27,500 nucleotides of DNA from assembly GCA_963170055.1 (NCBI GenBank), contig CAUJGJ010000002.1:1850346-1877845 (forward strand), read 5' to 3'. Shown here piece after piece: positions 18,928 to 27,500 of this stretch. Every line of letters starts with the position of its first letter. Positions within the stretch are counted from its first letter, which is position 1. This DNA is from Halisarca cf. caerulea (Eukaryota > Porifera > Demospongiae > Chondrillida > Halisarcidae). Made by a program: the position numbers and the translations under genes. Under the pieces are notes generated by a model that saw only the letters and a program-made list of their open reading frames with translations, ran no database searches and was not told the DNA's origin.

Positions 18928-19336
18928 ATGGCGTTCAGAAATGATGACCAGAGACTGCACAATTTTTGCCACGAGGGTAACCTGAAGAAGGTTAAAGAGC
19001 TCTTGGATGAAATGAAACGGCAGGGCATAGATGTTCCCGCCAAACTGAGACAAAAACTGGGTGTTTTCGGTTATACACCCCTCCACGAGGCAGTAACCGA
19101 CGGTCACCCGAAAGTCCTGCAGTTGCTAATCGACTACGGCGGTTTTGTCAACTCGAAGGCTAGTAGCGGGTACACTCCTCTACACCTGGCGGCATCTGGT
19201 GGTCACGTTGATTGTGCGAAGATCCTTCTAAACAGTGGAGCGGATCTTAACTCCAAAGACGAATACCAGAAGACTCCCTTGGATACGGCCGAACTGAGTG
19301 CCAGAACAAACGTTGTCAAGGTCCTCCGCTCTGCAG
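18928..19336 (+). CDS. LRRK-B exon 1: N-terminus and ankyrin repeats
   Basis: Begins [17 protein letters not shown] and has ankyrin signatures [13 protein letters not shown] and [13 protein letters not shown]. It ends VLRSAG, one base into a codon, at CAG|GTGAGC, identical in phase to LRRK-A. Confidence 0.88.
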
Positions 19337-19799
19337 GTGAGCTCCACATGCTCTTCGTTGTTGCTAGGAGATAGTTGTAGGTTAAATGTGTATGGTAGAA
19401 GGGGTCAGCTATTCCTGACTAGGACCCGAGAGTGTATTATGCTTGGATGAAGGCGGGGTAATTCGGAGCAGATTGTCGCAATTGTGCCGAACTGTTTGCT
19501 ATAGAAGTGCTGCTATTTGAAGCGCCATTTTATCAGAATGAAACAGAACGAAACATTGACCTCATGTTTTACCCGTAGTTCGTTTTAAGACAGCTTTTGT
19601 TGGCAATCCCAAGAATTCCCCCTTACAATATAAATAATTGACAGGAGCGGTCTGATGATACTTCAAATTTCATGAACTGGCTGAGTCTTGCATTTCTGTC
19701 TCAAGTGGAAAGGGTTTTCTCCTGTTGGCACTAGCCTGTTGAGTATGTAGGCAATGCATACACACACACACACACACACACGCGCGCGCGCACACACAT

Positions 19800-19832
<33 letters not shown>

Positions 19833-19905
19833 TACACACCCACACACACACGCACGCACACACACACGCGCACACACACATACACACACACGAACACACG
19901 CACAT

Positions 19906-19948
<43 letters not shown>

Positions 19949-22900
19949 GTGTGTGTGTGTGTTAGAATAGCCTTGTAGAATAAAATACCATGTAGTCTGT
20001 CGCTGTCCACCCATTCCTCCATTTTTATGATTTAATTTATGGGATGTCAGTCTCTGAAAAATGACCCAGCGAGATTGGGTTGACAACAGACTCAATGTTG
20101 TAAAGACATTCTATAAAACTGTCTATGCAAAATTAATAGTGAATATATATTCATGCAATACATATATGAGAACATGCTCTCATCCACATTGTCACAGGCA
20201 CCTCAAGTGACGACAGGCGAGTAGAGGGTTGCATATTTTGTAACTGCCTGCTACAACCATCCCACTGCATGTCCAGGCTGTTTGGCCTCCATGTGGAATG
20301 GGGGGTGGGGGGGGGGGGGGGGGTCTAGCAACCAGACTAGCACTTATGAGGAATTGGGGGACAAAGTAGTCTTGCTGACCAGACCTGTTTCACCTCCTTA
20401 TTTACATACATACTTGGTCAAGCATTTTGTTCAGATATACATATATATATAAACAATGGCAGAATGGTCAGGTGATGCCGTGATTTACTAGCCTAGCATT
20501 AACTTGGTCAGTGAAGTCCAAGAGCATTTGTCCACTGTGAGGGTGCCTTACTCTTTTGGTCTTTTCTCTACAGTAGACTGTATGTAAGGGCTGGAAACAT
20601 TTTGAGTTGACCAGACTAGCAGTAAAGGGTCTATTGTAACACGTGAATACATGCACATCAGAGAAAGCTTACTCATTTTGCCAATAGCCAAAAGTCACCT
20701 TTTCGTGTTTGTATTTTCACCTCAGCCATTATCAAAGCCGTCGAGACCAATTCTGCCCAGTTGAATGACCTTCTTGCTGTGTCCAAAGTCAAGTTGGAAG
20801 CAGACTGCTTGCCTCGAGCCCTGAAAGTTGCAACTGAGAAAGGGAATGCTGTTAACGCGGGTAAAATCATCATCAAGGGCAAAGACACACTGGATGTCCC
20901 TCAAGCCTTGCAGTATGCAAAGGAGAAACACGCTCATGCAGTACGTGGTCTACTACTACTGGTAGTAGCGGCAAGCGACAATGACTTGTCTCTCTTGGGA
21001 GTTCTCTATGGAAAGGATGTGCCAAATTACAGGAATCGTCTCATTGAAGATGATGAATTTCATCATGTTCAGGCAGCCATTCAAAACAAGGAGGTGGCAA
21101 CAGCAGTTCCTATCGAAATTGCTCGCTGGAAGAACAGTCCTGAAATAAGGGAGGAACTGCTGATGTTGACAGATGTGAACAAGGAGGAAGAAACGGTGCT
21201 GTGGCATGGGCTGCGGCTAACAGAGCTTGAGCTTTCATGGATGAAGAGAATAAAATGGGCAAGACGACTCATGCTTGCAAAGAATGATTTCTCAACCCTT
21301 CCTCCAGAGATAGGGCGTTTTCTCTTGCATGTAACCAAGCTTAATCTGCAGTATAATAATCTGAAGGAGTTTCCACGCAGTCTGCTCGAATTGCCTTGCA
21401 TCCAAGATCTCAATCTCTCTCACAACAAGCTTCAAGAGATACCGGAGGTTTACGAGTGGTCCAACTCGCTCACAATCCTGGACCTCTCTCACAACCAGCT
21501 CACCACACTCCCTCTGTACTGTGAGGCCCCCAACCTGAAGAGGCTTAGTTTGAGCCACAACAAATTCCGTCAGGTCCCCATGTGTGTGTGCTCATTTACG
21601 AGCCTTCAGTTTTTGGAGCTTGGTGACAATCCAGACATTTTGAATCTGCCTGTTGAAATGGGAAGGCTTCAGAATCTTGTTGATCTCCGTCTTGACAACC
21701 TGAATGATTTGAATGATCCACCGAAACCAATCAGAGCCAGCGCTAGACTCTGCATCACGTACCTCAACCAAAAGCTCCGTAGCACCCGAGGGTACTACCG
21801 CATGAAGTTGATGCTTGTGGGCAAGCAGGAAAGAGGGAAGACGACACTAGTGGCACGTCTACAGGGGAAGAATGTCAAGGAATCCGACAACCAGTCCACT
21901 GTGGGTGTGGACGTGAGTGAGTGGAAGTACAGTCCTCGTACCATTGGGAACAAATTCACGTTCAATATTTGGGATTTTGGTGGTCAGGAGGAGTACTATG
22001 CGACTCACCAGTGTTTCCTGACACAGCGCTCTCTGTACCTCCTGGTGTGGAACATCACCCACGGGGAGGAGGGAGTGAAGGAGCTCAAACCCTGGCTGGA
22101 CAACATTGCTCTCAGAGCCCCCAACTCCAGAGTCATCATTGTAGCCACCTTCTACGACAAGGTCAGCGAGGAAGATCGACAAGAAGATGGTAAAGCCTGC
22201 CAACTGTTGAGCCAAGTTGCAGAACTGGCTAAAAATTACACAAAACTGAATGGTAGGTTCCATTGTGTGCTCAGTACAAGCTCATGTTATGCATACGGTA
22301 CATGAGCACCCACACAGTTTTTCCATGGTCCTCCTTTCTTCCTGTCCAATAGTTAACTGTTAGAATCAGCCCATCTTCATGTGCATTTTGAGGCTGCTTG
22401 CAGCCTTTCATTATTGCAAAAGCACATATACACACATACACACACCCACACACACACGCGCGCGCACACCCACCCACCCACACGCGTGCACACACACACA
22501 CACACACACACACACAAGAACCTAGACACTGCAGAGGCAGCAATGCACATATACATGTACTAAGCACATGTGCAGCTTTCATTGCTATTATGTGAAAGTG
22601 AATGTACATATTGTGCATTGTGTGCCTGTTGTACGTATTTACGTAGCTGGGGCCAATATGGGAATGTATGGGATTGAATACATTGTATGTGAAGTGTTTG
22701 CTGTGTATTTGTATTGTGTATATAACATTATGTGTGGGAATGTATGGCTACTGTATAGTGAATGTATGTCTTCATTCTGTATCCAGTGCACAAGGTCACT
22801 GTGGTTGGTCTCCATGGAAAGCTGGACAATCTGGAGCACCTGAAGAAGTTGATCTACGATGAAGCTGAAGAGTACGAAATTGGAGGAGAAAAGGTTATGG

Positions 22901-25900
22901 GCCGCTCCATCCCTTCCAGCTATCATGAACTTGATAGTGCTCTGGCCCAAATTCAGAAAGAAGTTGTAGCTGGGAGAAGGTCCCCAATAATGCACACTCC
23001 CGAGTTTAAAGACGTCATTCGAAATCTAAATCTCTCCGACATCACATCAGACGAAGAGCTGAAGACTGCAACCCTGTTTCTTCATGAGGTGGGCTCTCTC
23101 CTACACTACGATGACCGGAAGAACAACCTCGATGACCTGTACTTTGTGGATCCACGCTGGCTGTGTGACATGATGTCCACGGTTGTCACCATTGAGCAAC
23201 GCAACCCTTTTGTCAAGAATGGGATCATCCAGCGCACAAGTTTGCCTCTACTTTACAAAGGAGATCAGTTTCCTACAGAATTTCTTGAGCAGTACCTAGT
23301 TCTTCTCGACCGCTTTGAAGTAGCTCTGCCTCTGGATCAAGACAAGAGCTTGATTCTGATCCCCTCAATGCTTCAGGATGTGAGACCAAAAGATATCGAG
23401 CCACCAGCTGACTACGTCTGCTATGAGCGAGCCATCCATTTTGATGTTCCAACGCCTCCTGGATTTTGGAGCCGCCTTATTGTGAGAGCCATTCACTCGC
23501 TCGACTGCATACAAGAGCTCACAGCGAGGAATTCAGCACATGAGGTGGATACATCCTCTCCTCCTCCTCCTCCACCACCTCCTTCTGATCTGTCTCACAC
23601 TGGCTCAGACCGTACAACGTCAACAACAATAGAGTCGGAGCAAAGTGTATCTGTTGAAGCAAGCGAGACTGAGAAAACCGTCTCATACTCCAGTTCTAGC
23701 TCTCCAACGCCCAATGTTCAGATTTCACTGCCTCAGGTGGACGCACAGGCAGCCCACTCCATGATTCAAATTGGAGATGTAACCCTCAAGTACTGGAAGA
23801 CCGGCATCTGCTATCAAAGCCCCGATTTGTACTTTAGCACAGAAGATCTGTGTAATTTGGAAAAGGGCAATGGCGTGTGGCTGACTGCAAGCTTGAATGA
23901 AGTAGGCTGCAAGGTCTATGGTCAGTTGATAGATCTGGTGAACAGCCTAGTGGCGGACTGGTATCATGGCCTACTGGAGAGCAAGAACATGGAGCAGGGT
24001 CTTGTTCACAGGATCACGTGCACGTCATGTCTTGAAAGGGGTGTCCCAGACCCGAAGATATTTGAGAGAAGTGAGCTTGTCAGGTACATCACCGAGAATT
24101 CTTCCACTCTGTATTGTCCAAAAGACCATGAGGTAGCACTTGTCGATATTGTACCAGATCTGGTGTTGGCTGATCTTGATAAGAATTTCTTCCTTACAGA
24201 AGAAGATGTTCAGTTCACAAAAGGAGAGAAGGATCAGCTCGGAGCTGGTGGCTTTGGGACTGTCTTTCGTGGCCATTGTCGGCAGCAGTCTGTTGCTGTC
24301 AAGATCTTCAATGCAGACAGCAAGGGTGAGCCACTTGATGCTCTAAAGGAGTTGCGTGTTGAAGCAAAGGTTCTCCAAAAAAGCCACCACCCTTGTTTGG
24401 TTAATATGGTGGGTGTTGTCATTTTCCCCAAGCCAGCACTTGTGATGGAGGAGGCCCCAATGGGGTCACTGTCAGGGCCACTGTTGAAGGATACGGCTCC
24501 CATTTCCAGAACAGTCCTGTTCAGAATGGCAGCTCAGATCGCCTCTGCTCTGAATTTTCTTCACAGTGTCGGCTACATCTACCGAGATCTGAAGGCAGCA
24601 AATGTTCTCCTGTGGTCACTTGGGCTGGATCATTTCATCAACTGCAAATTGGCTGATTTCGGGATTGTTGCATCTGCAGCCCCTATAGGTGTGAAGGGGA
24701 CCAGAGGCACTGTTGGGTTCATTGCACCCGAAGTGGCCTACGTTGGAGCCAACCACAGTCGGGCTACGTATGACTTCAAGGCTGATGTCTTCTCGTATGC
24801 AATGGTTCTTTATCAGATGGTTACGAGGCAACACCCCTTTGCCGACATCAAGCAGATTCAGGTGTCTTCGCATATCGAAGCAGGCAGGAGACCGAGAATG
24901 GACTACCCACTTGTCACTATTGGCCTGTACACAATGTCTCAGATGATGAAAAGATGCTGGAAGCAAAACCCGTCGTATCGTCCCAAGATGGACACTATCA
25001 TTGAGCATATGACATCTCCACAAGTGCAGCTGATGATGGCAGTTTACAATGTAAAGAGCGAGTATTCCCTGCGTACCGCCTGTTGTTCGGTCATGAAACC
25101 CTTGCCAAATGCACACAACATTTCTCTGTCATCTGCAACACATCAGGACCAGGCTAGCAACGAGCTGTGGATCAGTTGTCACAGTGAGAAAGGTGCCGAT
25201 ATTAATGTATACGAGATGAACAACATGGCTCACTTGAAAACTCACAAGATCAGCGATCGACAGGTTCAGTGTATGGCAGTGTGCGGTGAGCATGTGTGGA
25301 TTGCCTCGAGACGCGGGCTGGAATCAGGAGTTATCGACATCTGCAGCATCAAGACACGCAATGCCATCCACTGCATCCGAATGAGGGATACCTCTGTCTC
25401 GTGTATCTCCAGCAGTAGTTCCTTTGTCTACATAGGGACCATGGAGGGGTATGTCTTCATGTACAAGGTTGGCGTGGACGCCATTCGCTCTAAGGAGAAA
25501 CCTTTTCGACGGTACTTATCAGAAGACTGTGTTAACGGTGTGGCCATCACCAACTCTTTTGTGTGGGTGTCCAGTACCAACCAGATACTCATCTGCAATC
25601 CCTCTACCTTGGAGAAAGTGAGTACTATTACACTACCAGGCGATGTCCCGGGCTACGTTGGTGAGCTAGCAGTGAATGAAAGTAAATCTATTGTGTGGAG
25701 TGCGCACATTGGTGGCCGAGCAGTGTGTGCGTGGGACCTGCAGCACCAGTGTGTCAAGTTCTCCATCAGCCTGAAAAAAGTATTGGCAGAGATCTCACCT
25801 CAGTCAACTGAAGATGCACAGATTGTGACCGCTATGTGCTGTGCTCTGGACACAGTCTGGTGCGGTACAGGTACCGGACACATCGTCATATTCTCCTCTC

Positions 25901-26610
25901 ATGGCGATCTTCTTCTTCACTTCCATGTGTACCGCGAGTACGTTCGATTTCTCATTCCTATCAACAATTCAGGCCCATGCAACAGCGAGGAGTGTATGGT
26001 ACTCAGTGGTGGGAAGAAATACTTGAAGAATTCTTACCTGGAGGGTGTCAGCGAGGATGCCATGGTGTCAGATGAACAAGCAGACAAGGCGAAGATACCC
26101 AACCAAGGAGCACAGGAGGTAGCAGGAACCGTTGTCCTTTGGGAAGCACTGAGGTCTTGTTACCTGCGTCAGATGAAAATCATGTCTTCCGGAGACACTT
26201 GGCAGTCATACGACATTGTAAAACATCATGAACAGAAGTGGGAGGACAGCAAAACACTGTCTTCGTCTGCTGGCAGTACTGTCGTTGTGGTTGCAGAGAG
26301 TAAGGAGAAGTCGAAGGAAGAGCAACCTTTGAGAACAAGAGTTCGAACAAAAACCTTCCTCTCCGAGAACATTCAGGTGAAGCTGCCAGCTGGAACTGTT
26401 GAAACTGTGAAGTGTCCTAAACCAGTTTTGCTGAAAAAGTTAATGTCAATCATTAAGTCTTCAAATTTGGTGGAGCATGACAGCACAGTCATTTCTCTTT
26501 CCTACTCAACTGACTCTAGCAGCACGGTAACCATCTCCAACCAGAGTCACATGGATGAGTACATTAGTATGAAGAATCGACCCACACTTAACTTACAAGT
26601 TGTTGAATAG
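18928..26610 (+). CDS. LRRK-B: LRRK/Roco-family kinase paralogue of LRRK-A, 3 exons
   Basis: Exons 18928-19336, 20726-22252 and 22787-26610; 5760 nt, predicted 1919 residues. Domain order follows LRRK-A: ankyrin (about 45-135), helical region, LRRs (about 313-468), Roc with P-loop GKQERGKTT from residue 502 and switch [15 protein letters not shown], kinase (G-loop [10 protein letters not shown] at 1130, Lys1151, YRD 1244-1246, DFG 1269-1271, APE 1292-1294), WD40-like region (about 1415-1810) and a PB1-like domain (1841-1919) that ends the protein. A polyproline run with flanking Ser/Thr (about residue 900) sits between COR and kinase. The ATG context GAAAATGG is favourable and aligns with LRRK-A; the frame is open to 18886 upstream but starts only with GTG. 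All catalytic motifs checked are intact. LRRK-B lacks the repeat tail of LRRK-A. Confidence 0.88.
19759..19962. repeat. (CA)n/(CG)n alternating purine-pyrimidine tract ending in an inverted (GT)n
   Basis: CA repeats with CGCGCGCG islands, then CACACACACA directly followed by GTGTGTGTGT at about 19946-19962. The alternating purine-pyrimidine order with CG islands is Z-DNA-prone. Confidence 0.92.
20300..20323. repeat. G tract (G6-T-G17), LRRK-B intron 1
   Basis: Homopolymeric G on the sense strand, 0.4 kb before exon 2. Confidence 0.95.
20726..22252 (+). CDS. LRRK-B exon 2: helical region, LRRs and Roc GTPase
   Basis: Begins with two bases completing an Ala codon, then IIKAVETN. LRRs and Roc correspond to LRRK-A exon 2 (1527 versus 1530 nt). 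It ends YTKLN plus one base at G|GTAGGT. It contains a 185-nt tract identical to LRRK-A (21955-22139). Confidence 0.88.
22253..22786 (+). other. LRRK-B intron 2 (534 bp) with CA microsatellite
   Basis: From GTAGGT to CTGTATCCAG. CA/CG-rich repeat at about 22428-22516. It sits at the same codon and phase as the 78-bp intron of LRRK-A. No gene seen. Confidence 0.85.
22787..26610 (+). CDS. LRRK-B exon 3: COR, kinase, WD40-like, PB1-like
   Basis: Begins by completing a Val codon, then [10 protein letters not shown] at the Roc/COR junction. The single 3.8-kb exon holds COR, kinase, WD40-like and PB1-like regions. The stop TAG is at 26608-26610 after LNLQVVE. It includes a tract of about 115 nt identical to LRRK-A around the activation segment (24664-24778). 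Confidence 0.88.
26371..26607 (+). other. PB1-like domain of LRRK-B (residues 1841-1919)
   Basis: First strand IQVKLPAG carries a Lys (1844) where type II PB1 domains have their conserved basic residue. The helix is [14 protein letters not shown], then ISLSYSTD and [14 protein letters not shown]. It is preceded by RVRTKTF (residues 1830-1836). Acidic OPCA residues are largely missing. Confidence 0.5.
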
Positions 26611-26947
26611 TGTTATTAGTATGCAGATTAATTGTCTTCAAGACTTTTTATTTTATGGTTCTCATTGTTCTTGTCTTATTGTACTGCTATGCAATATTCA
26701 CTTAACACAATTTTCTGTTTTCTGTGCTTTTATTATGTTTGTAAATTATATTGTATGCGGTATGTGCTGAACTCTCTTATTATTTGATGTGTCTTTGTTG
26801 TCACCTTATGTCCATGGGCTGTGTGTACTACGCTACGTAGTGCGCAAGACAGGCATGGTGACTGTTTAAACATATTTTATGTTGCATGATACGGTTAGCC
26901 CAAGTTTGTCGAATCACATGAATTTGTTCCTCATAATATATGTGTCA
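26611..26947. other. Probable 3' UTR and spacer after LRRK-B, no gene seen
   Basis: T-rich sequence. No canonical AATAAA was found close to the stop. Confidence 0.5.
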
Positions 26948-27046
26948 GATAAACCAGGTGTTGGATAAACCAAGTGTGGGATAAACCAGGTGTTGGATAA
27001 ACCAAGTGTGGGATAAACCAGGTGCTGGATAAACCAGGGTAGATTG
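26948..27046. repeat. 16-bp minisatellite (ATAAACCAGGTGTTGG), about 6 copies
   Basis: Alternating units ATAAACCAGGTGTTGG and ATAAACCAAGTGTGGG give a 32-bp higher-order period. A degenerate copy is seen near 27075-27105. The reverse-strand frame here is translated repeat. Confidence 0.9.
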
Positions 27047-27248
27047 TATGTTGGGGATTCACAACACTAGGGTCAGATAAATGAGGTTTTTGGATAACCC
27101 AGGTGCGACTGTACATTGAAGTGCATGGCCTTATAATGGATATTATATTATTCATATGCCTAATGTTCACTGTTGCGAGATGGCCAGCTATATAATATGA
27201 TTTATATAACCTACAGTATTAAAATACACACAGTGGAACCTCTATAAT

Positions 27249-27319
27249 TAGTCTCGTTCCCAGCCCCACTTCCAGCGAGAATAAAATGGCGGCTGGAAGT
27301 GGGGCTGGGAACAAGACTA
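27249..27319. mobile_element. 71-bp hairpin MITE with 10-bp target duplication
   Basis: TAGTCTCGTTCCCAGCCCCA at the left is complementary to the right end. The centre reads GAGAATAAAATGGCG. Flanking direct repeats CCTCTATAAT are at 27239-27248 and 27320-27329. It is the second member of the family at 10567-10662 and is inserted into a pogo-like terminus (CAGTGGAACC at 27231). Confidence 0.8.
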
Positions 27320-27500
27320 CCTCTATAATCTGACACTCTGTGGGCAACAAAATGGTGGATTGTACAGAGGTAGCTAGCGCTGGGATTATGGAGTGACTAC
27401 TGTGTTAGCATGCTATGGTGACTGTAGCCCGTAAGATGGTTGGATTAGAGAGAACGTCGGATTGGCTACACATGTGCAGTGGCATTTATGCATATTATTA

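Larger units (their letters stand above)
19337..20725 (+). other. LRRK-B intron 1 (1389 bp), no gene seen
   Basis: Contains a CA/CG-rich microsatellite (19759-19962) and a G tract (20300-20323). The acceptor is TTTTCACCTCAG. I recognise nothing else in 19380-19750 or 20330-20700. Confidence 0.8.

Noticed and set aside
21921..22193. Alternative-frame ORF in LRRK-B Roc, with a near-identical partner in LRRK-A at 6904-7230
   Set aside because: The similarity of the two shadow proteins only reflects the shared near-identical DNA tract; it is not evidence of overlapping coding.

Overview
The window is animal nuclear DNA. Its genes have short phase-conserved introns with GT..AG borders, its proteins belong to animal families (PDSS1, TECPR2, LRRK/Roco kinases), and the non-coding DNA is full of CA/GT microsatellites, minisatellites and short non-autonomous DNA transposons. 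Compact spacing (about 150-210 bp between start or stop codons of neighbours), Roco kinase duplication and many tiny foldback elements suggest an early-branching invertebrate; a demosponge is my best guess, as inference only.

Layout. 169-841 (+): the last two exons of a decaprenyl-diphosphate synthase subunit 1 homologue (ubiquinone side chain). 842-2441: intergenic, mostly a foldback element of about 0.8 kb. 2442-11562 (-): LRRK-A, a three-exon gene for a predicted 2100-residue protein with ankyrin, LRR, Roc, COR, kinase, WD40-like and PB1-like regions and a 36-residue-repeat tail. 11563-11713: divergent promoter. 11714-18721 (+): a TECPR2 homologue (autophagy and endolysosomal trafficking; WD40 and tectonin propellers, C-terminal LC3-interacting motif). 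18722-18927: short intergenic stretch. 18928-26610 (+): LRRK-B, a 1919-residue paralogue of LRRK-A with the same intron positions and phases. 26611-27500: minisatellite and nested transposon fragments.

The most interesting unit is the 24-kb cluster LRRK-A / TECPR2 / LRRK-B: two large Roco kinases in opposite orientation around an autophagy gene. Both LRRK genes carry a TCACGTG motif about 60 bp before the start codon, resembling the core of MiT/TFE (CLEAR-type) lysosomal promoter sites. The paralogues share tracts of near-zero nucleotide divergence inside otherwise diverged coding sequence, which points to gene conversion. Both have a C-terminal PB1-like domain, preceded by an AGC-kinase-like site, that I do not know from vertebrate LRRK1 or LRRK2. 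All three genes of the cluster look intact. The exon models come from reading splice sites and comparing the paralogues by eye; no transcript data or searches were available.
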